The translations under genes were made by a program, and so were the position numbers. This document shows positions 1 to 7,827 of a DNA stretch of 64,000 nucleotides, piece after piece. A model generated the notes under the pieces. That model made no database searches. It saw only the letters and a program-made list of their open reading frames with translations, and was not told the DNA's origin. Each line of letters opens with the position of its first letter. The first letter of the stretch is position 1. The DNA is taken from the NCBI RefSeq assembly GCF_034314045.1, contig NZ_JAVIWL010000001.1:5208001-5272000 (forward strand), read 5' to 3'. The stretch is from Glaciimonas sp. CA11.2. GTDB lineage: Bacteria > Pseudomonadota > Gammaproteobacteria > Burkholderiales > Burkholderiaceae_D.

Positions 1-305
1 TGTTCTATATTTAGCCTTTTGCAGAATTAGTTGCAGTATAGAATAAGTCGTCATAATATAAAAATATGATTAATAATTAATTTGAACATATTTTTAAATT
101 TCGTTTTTATTGATAATTCTTGGCGCCAAGAAATCGTTACGGGCCGGTTAAGGAGATCATCTTTAGGCATGGCATTTTGAGTAAATAGTTTTCATCTTAC
201 GTTGCTGGCAATCGGTCCATAATGTGTGCTTGGTTGTATCCGGGACAGCGTTTTTTGGCCGTGATGCAGGTGTTCGAAACAATAACCACGCATATTGGTG
301 AATAA
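1..305. other. AT-rich stretch at the left edge, no gene seen
   Basis: This AT-rich sequence precedes the first small gene. I see no convincing ORF, RNA gene or repeat. It may hold the promoter of the small gene at 306, but no clear -35/-10 pair stands out. Confidence 0.5.
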
Positions 306-545
306 ATGGTCATTCATAGTATTGAAGATGAGACCGGTGTCCATTGCGTCGACGTGGCGTTGGACGACAATGGCACTTTTACTTTTAAGGTGTTTCGTAA
401 AGATCCGGAAGATCAGGGAAGATGGACGTTGGTTGCTGATTACGCTAAGACGACGTATGCGACTGAAGCTGAAGCGTTGGCTGTGGCTGGTGGGACAAGA
501 CCATGGGTGAAAGATGTGCTTAATCTCCGCGGCAAGGATAGCTGA
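306..545 (+). CDS. Small acidic protein of unknown function
   Basis: This 79-residue ORF starts with ATG and ends with TGA. The product is soluble-looking and acidic, with alternating hydrophobic and charged residues (start MVIHSIEDETG, end LRGKDS) and no signal peptide or membrane segment. I do not recognise a family. It was preferred over the overlapping frame at 295-510, whose product is Arg/Leu-rich and looks like a shadow. The ribosome-binding site is weak (GGTG a few bases before the ATG). It stands alone, convergent with the large TetR-like gene downstream. Confidence 0.55.
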   Translation: MVIHSIEDETGVHCVDVALDDNGTFTFKVFRKDPEDQGRWTLVADYAKTTYATEAEALAVAGGTRPWVKDVLNLRGKDS

Positions 546-769
546 TATTCAATGCCGTTTGGGTTTTGTGGTGATTTTGTGGTGTCGTCCGACAGTCGGT
601 TATTTTTTCTTTTTCGTTGAATAGACTGGAAGCTCAGGCGACATTGGTTCGATGAAGAATCCTCGGTTCCTCGGTTTTAATTAACGAAAACCGATGAAGT
701 GAGTGAGGCCGCGCTATCTATGACCCCACAAAAATAGCAAACTTATATCCGTCAAAGTCAGACCTCCCA

Positions 770-2962
770 TCAAAGCCCCTTCCCCACCACAATCCCCCGA
801 ATCATCGTCCCTAACCGCAATGGCAAAAGCGACTTACCAACATCAGTCGGCACCAATAACTCACTAAGCACGTACCGAACCAGCAATTCACAAGCCAGAT
901 CGCGATCTATCTGGGTTGCCAAACGCTTGTCCCAATCATCAAACACAATTTCCAAAACCGATTTGTAACGCTCAACAGCGTCATCAAACATGCGTTGAAA
1001 AAAAGCAAAAGCATATTCCGGTGCTACCGCCAACAACCGCCGCACCTTATCCTGCCGTAAAAAATGATCAATATAACCAATCACCGCATTAAACCGATCA
1101 TCAGGATCGGCATGCAACGTCGCCACTTCAACTAACCGTTGATGAAATTGCGCGCGCTGATGTTCGCTAAATGCATCAAGCAAAGCATCCTGTGAAGAAA
1201 AATAGCGATAAAAAGTCCCCCGTGAAATACCCGCAACTTCACATACCGCCAGAATCGACACGCGCTCGACGCCCGAGACCAGAATGACCTCCTCAGCGGC
1301 GGCAATAATCTGTTGAATAGTCGTATCTGAGCGGCGATTGCGACCGGGCTCACGCGGCGGCGGGACGATTAATGCCACGCTTTTTTTACTTTTCTCGGCC
1401 GGTTTTACCACCATTGGTATATTTCCAATGTGTCCTTGTCGCTCTCCGATACTACTGATAAGCCTACCAATACGCTGCGGTAGCTGACGCCGATCCCCCT
1501 CTCCCAACACTAATAATTCGCTCAGAACATACCGGATAATCATTTCGCAGATTAACTCACGGTCCAACGTTACCCCAAGGCGTGCATCCCACGCGTCAAA
1601 CACGATCTTTAAGGCATCCTGAAAACGGTCAAGGGAATCAAGGAAAGCATGCTGAAAAAATCCGAACGCGTATTTTGGAGCAACCTGCAATAGGCGGCGT
1701 GCCTTGGTCCCTTTTAAAAAATTATCGAGATGGGCCACCAATGCGATGAAGCGCTCATCCGGGTCGTCATAAGGCTCGGTCGCGCTAATCAATGCCTGAT
1801 GGAATACGCCACGCTTATGCTGAGTATAGGCTTCTAAGAGTTCATCCTGAGACGAAAAATACCGATAGAAAGTGCCGCGAGAGATACCAGCAACTTCGCA
1901 TACAGTCAGAATAGAAACGCGGTCAACGCCAGATTCAAGAATGACCTGCTCAGTAGCGACCAGAATTTGATCAATGGTTTTTTCTGAGCGACGATTACGT
2001 CCAGGTTCATTGGTGGCATCACCGCGTGAGTCTCCTCCAGTTTCACTTCCACCTCGACGCTCATGGCGCAATTCGGTCTGCGCGGCGTCAGGATCAAATT
2101 TACTTAGATGGCACGATGCCAGCGGTTGAAGCAAAAAATCACCACCGCGAGAAATTGCGCCGATCAACTGGGTAATCCATGACAACAATTGACGCCGATC
2201 GCCTTTTCTCGGAACCAGAAGTTCGCTCAATACATAACGAATCAGCATTTCGCAAACCAATTCACGGTCAATACGAATTCCTAGCTTGGCATCCCACGCA
2301 TCAAATACGATATCCAGTACTTCCTGAAAGCGATCTACAGAGTCATGGAAAATACGTTTGAAGAAGCCGAATGCGAACTCGGGTGCCACTTCCAGCAGCC
2401 GCCGCGCTTTGCTATGTTTGAGGTAATTATCCAGATAGGATATCAGCGCATTGAAACGATCTTCGGGCGTGAGGTAAGGTGCCGTCGCGGCATGCAGCGC
2501 AAGATGAAATCTGGCCCGCTTATGCTTGGAGAAAGCATCAAGTAGCTCATCTTGCGATGAAAAATAGCGATAAAACGTGCCGCGTGAAATGCCCGCGACT
2601 TCGCAGACGTTTTGGATAGCAACACGGTCTACACCCGACTCAAGAATCACTTGCTCGGCAGCGGCCAAAATTTGGTCGATTGTTTCTCCAGAGCGCTTGT
2701 TACGTCCGGGTTCACGGGGCGGTATTTCAGCTAACGTATTTTTAAGATCACTTTTTTTACTAGTATTTTTTTCACTGACTTTTGGGATGGTTTTTGCACT
2801 AATTTTTTTGTTCATTTTTTTACTTTCCACCGCCATTTTTTTGGCTCCCACCGACGTCAATTTCTGCTTACCATCAAGGCCAGCATTCAGCTTCACGGTT
2901 TGCTCTGTGGCCGAAATAGGCGATATACGCGATACACGCGATACCCGCTCGTTACTTTTCAT
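770..2962 (-). CDS. Triple tandem TetR-family transcriptional regulator
   Basis: The product has 730 residues, against about 190-220 for a normal TetR regulator. Three full TetR-like units follow a Lys/Ser-rich N-terminal tail of about 80 residues. They span roughly residues 84-270, 319-505 and 537-723. Each begins with an EPGRN(K/R)RS motif. Each then carries a helix-turn-helix with VCEVAGISRGTFYRYFSSQD almost unchanged (near 119-138, 354-373 and 573-592), and ends with a matching ligand/dimer half containing RYVLSELLV. The linkers differ in length and sequence. TetR proteins usually bind DNA as dimers, so three heads in one chain could act as an intramolecular dimer plus one, or bridge several operators. 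The ATG is preceded by GGAG at good spacing. There is no frameshift, and no neighbour suggests the target. The ligand is unknown. Confidence 0.9.
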   Translation of the reverse strand: MKSNERVSRVSRISPISATEQTVKLNAGLDGKQKLTSVGAKKMAVESKKMNKKISAKTIPKVSEKNTSKKSDLKNTLAEIPPREPGRNKRSGETIDQILAAAEQVILESGVDRVAIQNVCEVAGISRGTFYRYFSSQDELLDAFSKHKRARFHLALHAATAPYLTPEDRFNALISYLDNYLKHSKARRLLEVAPEFAFGFFKRIFHDSVDRFQEVLDIVFDAWDAKLGIRIDRELVCEMLIRYVLSELLVPRKGDRRQLLSWITQLIGAISRGGDFLLQPLASCHLSKFDPDAAQTELRHERRGGSETGGDSRGDATNEPGRNRRSEKTIDQILVATEQVILESGVDRVSILTVCEVAGISRGTFYRYFSSQDELLEAYTQHKRGVFHQALISATEPYDDPDERFIALVAHLDNFLKGTKARRLLQVAPKYAFGFFQHAFLDSLDRFQDALKIVFDAWDARLGVTLDRELICEMIIRYVLSELLVLGEGDRRQLPQRIGRLISSIGERQGHIGNIPMVVKPAEKSKKSVALIVPPPREPGRNRRSDTTIQQIIAAAEEVILVSGVERVSILAVCEVAGISRGTFYRYFSSQDALLDAFSEHQRAQFHQRLVEVATLHADPDDRFNAVIGYIDHFLRQDKVRRLLAVAPEYAFAFFQRMFDDAVERYKSVLEIVFDDWDKRLATQIDRDLACELLVRYVLSELLVPTDVGKSLLPLRLGTMIRGIVVGKGL

Positions 2963-3688
2963 TGCCGACTCCGTTCTGTTTCTTTAATAGAAAAGTGTAT
3001 TAAAACACATTGATAAATAAAAATTGCCATAGTCAAACCGATTATTCGAGGGTGTAAATAATTCTGTATTCCGATTTATATTCTAACCTTAATATTTAGG
3101 CATATCTAAAAATTTTGTTCTATTTATGATTATTATATTTACATATTTATTTAATTTGTACACTTTCAGAGAGAAACTGAAAAACGATGAAATAAGAAGG
3201 TTCTGTAAATGGATGTGATTTTTTGGAATTTTTTTTGGGGAATCAACGATTAACAAGTTACGGCGACATCAATCGAGAAAATTCCAGGCCAACATTGAAA
3301 CGAGAGGAAATAACGCTGACGCCGAATTGCTGAACAAATCATGATGGCGGCTTACATGCAGTAAATCACCACCCAGTGCACAACCCCCAACAAGGTGTTG
3401 GCTGAACGGCACGCTTAGCGAAAATCGCTTTCATCTGGCATCGATTGGCAGGCCAGGTGCAACGTCTGCCTTTGAGGCCAAATCGCAGTGGCCTCTTCAT
3501 ACAAGAATAAAGTGAGGCCTGAAGTCACTGCCTATGTCGCGGTGAATGGCTTTATTTAAAAAACGCTATGCATGACTACATTGAGATGTTATGTAGATTT
3601 CGTATATCTCGTATGAGAACTAGAAATTGGAAATGCTTGGGACGTGCCCCCATACTGCATGCCATCAACACTTTCTTCGGAAACTACC
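2963..3688. other. Gene-poor AT-rich intergenic region
   Basis: About 0.7 kb lie upstream of the triple-TetR gene. The first 250 bases are very AT-rich and probably carry its promoter. The part from about 3290 to 3540 has more balanced composition and looks like it could be decayed coding sequence, but every frame is broken and I cannot assign it to a family. A short inverted repeat (GAGGCC/GGCCTC) is present near 3474-3495. Confidence 0.4.
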
Positions 3689-3856
3689 ATGACAGCGCAA
3701 AACATCTCACTATCCGCTAACGACTTCAATCAAGTCGCTGATACGGCAGCACATCCTGCTAATGATGTCGCTGTCAAACAAAGTCTGTTGCAGAAAATTT
3801 TTCTACTGTGGATTAAGCCTTACGAAAATGCGGGCGGTTTCATTCCACATATATAA
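3689..3856 (+). CDS. Possible small protein, 55 residues, unknown
   Basis: The ORF starts with MTAQNISLSANDF and ends with GGFIPHI. The frame stays open upstream to 3644, but the ATG at 3689 gives a more protein-like product: a polar first half and a short hydrophobic patch (KIFLLWI) near the end. A GGA triplet precedes the ATG by about nine bases. A strong Rho-independent terminator lies about 80 bases downstream on the same strand, which supports a transcription unit here. I recognise no family. It could be a chance ORF. Confidence 0.35.
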   Translation: MTAQNISLSANDFNQVADTAAHPANDVAVKQSLLQKIFLLWIKPYENAGGFIPHI

Positions 3857-3938
3857 GTCTTCACCCGATCACCAGCATAGTTGGTAATTCGGCCTAGTGA
3901 TCTTATTTACAGATGTTCAGTAAGAAAGTTTGTTCAGG

Positions 3939-3967
3939 AAACCGCGAAATCACGCGGTTTTTTTTCG
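3939..3967 (+). terminator. Rho-independent terminator
   Basis: An 8-bp perfect stem, AAACCGCG/CGCGGTTT, has a 6-base loop and is followed directly by a long T-run. It faces the plus strand, downstream of the possible small ORF at 3689-3856. Confidence 0.8.
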
Positions 3968-4094
3968 TTTTATTTTTGTCTTGTCATCAGTGGTTTGTGC
4001 TGGCAAAGCGCAAATACCAAATGGCACGTATAACGTCGCGCTCAACCCTTCTAAGGCTTCGGCTATCGATTGCTTCAAACCAGCTTTATATGCA

Positions 4095-4140
4095 TTCGGC
4101 GAGCCACAGCATGATTGCTGGGGCTCGCCGAAATTATTTT
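4095..4140 (+). terminator. Long hairpin, possible terminator
   Basis: An 11-bp perfect stem, TTCGGCGAGCC/GGCTCGCCGAA, has an internal CAGC/GCTG extension and is followed by ATTATTTT. The T-rich side is on the plus strand, so it would end a plus-strand transcript starting after 3967. It could equally act as a structured barrier between convergent units. Confidence 0.5.
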
Positions 4141-4208
4141 AAGGGGCCAAAAGTATCGTGATATCAATTAAGACCATCGACTGACTGATGAATTAAACAT
4201 TACACGTT

Positions 4209-6677
4209 TTAATGCCCATCAAATAGCTTCATGATGCTGCGCTTCTCGTCGTCTTCTGCTGTCGCGGGAGTGCCATCTTCATTTGTTCCCGATCCTCCGC
4301 CAACTCCCAATGAAGCAATGAAGCCGTTCCCTGGAGTGAAGTTATCGAAGAATAATTCATTGTTAATGGTAGTGATACCCTCGGGCATTGGCATCTGTAC
4401 CTGTGGAACGCCACGCAATGCACGCCCCATATAACTGACCCAAATCGGTAATGCCAATTGTGCCCCAAACTCGCGGCTACCAAGAGTCTTCGGCTGATCA
4501 AAGCCCATCCATGCGACGGCGACCAATGAGTTTTGATAACCGGCAAACCAGCCATCGAAAGCGTCATTCGTTGTCCCTGTTTTACCGGCAATGTCAGTAC
4601 GACCCAACACGTTAGTACCCGCACCCGTGCCACGCTGCGCCACGCTCTGCAACAAACTGGTCATGACATAGCTATTGCGTGCATCCAGTACTCGCGTTGC
4701 GTTCTGACCTGCTATTTCAGGCTGTGCGCGCGACAATGCTACGCCATGTGCATCCACGACTTCAGAGATCAAATACGGATTGACGCGATACCCGCCATTT
4801 GCCAGCACCGCGTAAGCTCCGGCCAGTTGCAGCGGCGTAGTCTGACCAGCACCCAGAGCTGTCGGCAGATACGGAGGAATTTTGTCCCGGTCAAAGCCGA
4901 AATGTGTGGTCACAAAATCTTGCGCATATTTAGCACCGATAGCATCCATCAGGCGCACAGTCACCAGATTCTTGGAGCGCTGTAAACCGGTCCGCATTGG
5001 CATTGGTCCATCCGGCGTATCGTCATCTTTCGGCTCCCAATTAGGTTGCCCGGGACCGCCCGGAAAAGAAACCGGCGAATCGTTAATGATCGACGCCGGA
5101 CCGAAACCCTTTTCAAGAGCGGCGGAGTATATGAACGGTTTAAAAGTCGATCCCGGCTGACGCCATGCTTGCGTCACGTGATTGAATTTATTTTGATTGA
5201 AATCAAAGCCGCCAATCAATGTCTTGATCGCGCCGGTTTGCGGCGTCAGCGCCACCAACGTCGCCTCGACTGATGGTAGTTGAGTGATTTGCCATCCTTT
5301 TGGTGATTGCATGACGCGAATCACTGAACCAGGTTGAATGCGGTTATTTTTGGCAGCTTTTGGACTCAAGGCTGCAGCGGCAAAACGCAAACCCTCACCA
5401 CTTACGGTGACCACGGTATCGTTACGCAGCATAACTTGCACTTGCTTACTGTCTGCGCTCAGTACCACGCCCGGCACAATATCATCGTTATCGGGCTTGT
5501 TATCAAGCGCATCACCGACGGCGTCATCGCGCTCATCGCCATTTGACGGTAATACAATCAATCCTTCCGGGCCTCGATATCCATGCCGACGATCGTAATC
5601 CATTACCCCTTTGCGCACCGCATCGTAACCAGCCTGTTGATCAACTGAGTTGAGAGTCGTAGTGACGCTTAGACCGCGGGTATAAATCTCATCTTTATAC
5701 TGGGCATACAACATCTGACGGACCATTTCAGTCGCATATTCGGCATGTACACTGTAAGTATTTCCGGTCGTCTTGACTTTGATATCTTCGGCGAAAGCCT
5801 GATCATATTCCGGCTGGGTGATGAATTCGAGCTGTAGCATGCGCTTTAAGATGTATTCCTGGCGAATACGCGCGCGCTTGGGGTTAACTACCGGGTTATA
5901 AGCTGACGGCGCTTTTGGAAGTCCGGCGAGCATCGCTGCCTGTGCCAGCGTGACATCTTTTAACTCTTTACCAAAATAAGCCCGAGCCGCTGCGGCAAAC
6001 CCAAATGATCGCTGTCCCAGAAAAATCTGGTTCATATAGACTTCAAGAATCTGGTCTTTTGTTAAGGCATTTTCAATTTTGTAAGCCAGCAAAATTTCAT
6101 AAATTTTACGCGTATAGGTTTTTTCGCTAGATAAAAATACGTTACGTGCAACTTGCATCGTAATCGTACTAGCACCTTGCGAAGCCCCGCCGTGCATAAT
6201 ATCAGTGCCAATTGCCCGCAGAATACCGATCAGATCGATTCCGCCATGTTGATAGAATCGCGCATCTTCAATGGCAAGCACGGCATTTTTCATGTTAGCC
6301 GGAATATCCTGCAACTTCACCAGGCTGCGGCGCTCTTCGCCAAACTCGCCAATCAAAACATGATCAGCGGTGTAAATGCGTAGCGGCACCTTGGGTCGAT
6401 AATCGGTGATAGCGCCTAGATCCGGCAATTGCGGCTGCATCACCACCAGTGCGTAAGCTATCAGCAAACCACCAATGACTGCACCGGCAAGCACCACGCC
6501 GCCGATTGTGAATAACAATCCATGCAATAACGTGCCGTTTTGTTTTTTTGGCTGATGGAGGTGTGCCCTCGTCGATGTCAATTCCGCTAGTTTGGATTTG
6601 TCGGCAGGAGGTTTCAAATTGTTTTGTCGAGATTTTAATGTAAATAGCATAACGATATTGGATGGAATTAGCCCCAT
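4209..6677 (-). CDS. mrcA: Penicillin-binding protein 1A (bifunctional transglycosylase/transpeptidase)
   Basis: This class A PBP polymerises and cross-links peptidoglycan at the inner membrane. It has 822 residues, normal for the family. One membrane segment lies at about residues 52-80. The GT51 domain follows with catalytic Glu137 in EDARFYQHGG and the conserved GASTITMQVARN block. The transpeptidase domain has the SxxK site Ser510-Lys513 (PGSTFKPF), an SKN-type motif (RSKNLV) and KTGTT. A short insert rich in Asp/Asn lies near 377-400, in the OB-like region between the domains. The true start may be an internal ATG (residue 10), since the first residues are not conserved. It is a monocistronic-looking gene. 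Confidence 0.93.
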   Translation of the reverse strand: MGLIPSNIVMLFTLKSRQNNLKPPADKSKLAELTSTRAHLHQPKKQNGTLLHGLLFTIGGVVLAGAVIGGLLIAYALVVMQPQLPDLGAITDYRPKVPLRIYTADHVLIGEFGEERRSLVKLQDIPANMKNAVLAIEDARFYQHGGIDLIGILRAIGTDIMHGGASQGASTITMQVARNVFLSSEKTYTRKIYEILLAYKIENALTKDQILEVYMNQIFLGQRSFGFAAAARAYFGKELKDVTLAQAAMLAGLPKAPSAYNPVVNPKRARIRQEYILKRMLQLEFITQPEYDQAFAEDIKVKTTGNTYSVHAEYATEMVRQMLYAQYKDEIYTRGLSVTTTLNSVDQQAGYDAVRKGVMDYDRRHGYRGPEGLIVLPSNGDERDDAVGDALDNKPDNDDIVPGVVLSADSKQVQVMLRNDTVVTVSGEGLRFAAAALSPKAAKNNRIQPGSVIRVMQSPKGWQITQLPSVEATLVALTPQTGAIKTLIGGFDFNQNKFNHVTQAWRQPGSTFKPFIYSAALEKGFGPASIINDSPVSFPGGPGQPNWEPKDDDTPDGPMPMRTGLQRSKNLVTVRLMDAIGAKYAQDFVTTHFGFDRDKIPPYLPTALGAGQTTPLQLAGAYAVLANGGYRVNPYLISEVVDAHGVALSRAQPEIAGQNATRVLDARNSYVMTSLLQSVAQRGTGAGTNVLGRTDIAGKTGTTNDAFDGWFAGYQNSLVAVAWMGFDQPKTLGSREFGAQLALPIWVSYMGRALRGVPQVQMPMPEGITTINNELFFDNFTPGNGFIASLGVGGGSGTNEDGTPATAEDDEKRSIMKLFDGH

Positions 6678-6848
6678 ATCCTACAACATGCAGCGCGAAC
6701 TACCCAGAATCGTCTGTAAGAAGAAGTAACTTTATTAAAAAAAGTAAAAATCTGGTTTAGGAAGTAGAGGGAAATTGGATAAAAAACCAATAGAATACGG
6801 TGCTAATTCAACAACAATTCAACAATAAGTCGATACAGATTCGATAGA

Positions 6849-7712
6849 TCAGACAATAAGAAGTGATCGAATCATCTCGTCGGTAGCGCTGGCTGCCGCT
6901 TGCGGCGTCTGCAACGGGAACAAATGACCACCGGGAAGTAGTTTTATGTGGCTGCCAACCAATCGTCTGGTCGCTGCCATACCTGCTTGACGACACTCAA
7001 CTGAATCAATCCCGCCGATAAAACCAACCGGGACCGGATAAGGTGGCCTCACAACCTGACCCAAGTGATGGGGTAAGGTCAAATAAACTGCTGTTTCAAT
7101 TTCACGCTTAAAACGCAACGCTACACTTCCAGACTGCTCTACGGTGCCGTGCTCAACGTAATCGCGCAACACTTCTTCGGGCCAACTGGCGAACACCGGT
7201 TTAGTGGAGAAGTGCTGATAAACCGCCTCGGCATCCGGCCATTGAATACGACGGCGCTGCGAAAACCGTGCTGGAGACCAACGTCGGTCAATCCCCAGCG
7301 CTTTCGCCAATCTAAATACACCGGCTCGCCATCCTACGGTTACGGGCGCGTCTAACAGCACCACGCAACGTACCAGATCAGGGCGCTGTCTTGCGACCAT
7401 TAAGGATAAAATTCCGCCCAGCGAATGACCGACCAAAATCACTGGCTGTTGATAGCGCACAAGCAATTCATTGACAAACTCTTGCGCTAGCGCGGGCCAA
7501 CCATCTGTTACCGGATAATCTGGATTATGGGCATGCATTTCCAGGGCATGGACATCGTAATTCTGACTTAACAGATCAAGAAAACGGCGATACGTTCCGG
7601 AAGGAAAGCTATTTCCATGCGCAAAATGCACAATGGGACGGGGCGACGGGATTTGGGAAACCATGGATGAAATATTCGTAAGTGTGCTTGTAACGGTATT
7701 TAATAGAGTCAT
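6849..7712 (-). CDS. Alpha/beta-fold hydrolase
   Basis: This is a serine hydrolase of the alpha/beta fold. An N-terminal HGNSFPSGTYR segment forms the oxyanion-hole region, and the nucleophile elbow is GHSLGG (VILVGHSLGGILSLM). A late GGHLFPL segment supplies the probable catalytic His. The substrate is unknown. The frame stays open to 7799 with a TTG start, but that N-terminus is Cys-rich and unlike the family, so I prefer the ATG at 7712 (MTLLNTV); 7664 is another option. It lies downstream of comEC with a short gap and may be co-transcribed. Confidence 0.8.
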   Translation of the reverse strand: MTLLNTVTSTLTNISSMVSQIPSPRPIVHFAHGNSFPSGTYRRFLDLLSQNYDVHALEMHAHNPDYPVTDGWPALAQEFVNELLVRYQQPVILVGHSLGGILSLMVARQRPDLVRCVVLLDAPVTVGWRAGVFRLAKALGIDRRWSPARFSQRRRIQWPDAEAVYQHFSTKPVFASWPEEVLRDYVEHGTVEQSGSVALRFKREIETAVYLTLPHHLGQVVRPPYPVPVGFIGGIDSVECRQAGMAATRRLVGSHIKLLPGGHLFPLQTPQAAASATDEMIRSLLIV

Positions 7713-7827
7713 TGCGGGCAGTGAAAAGTCCTTATCCACGCACACGCAGGATTTAATAGACTCTATTAAAAACCATAAGCGTTGTTTGTCACAAACCAAA
7801 TTTTAGAGCCGACGCTCAATGATCGTC

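Larger units (their letters stand above)
3857..4208. other. Intergenic region with two strong hairpins
   Basis: This stretch lies between the small ORF and the convergent PBP1A gene. It contains a clear terminator (3939-3967) and a second long hairpin (4095-4132). The overlapping ORFs here have poor amino-acid composition and I do not call them. The segment between the hairpins could be a short independent transcript. Confidence 0.5.

Noticed and set aside
3290..3540. Remnant of a transporter or transposase gene
   Set aside because: Base composition hints at old coding sequence, but all frames are broken and no family motif can be read.
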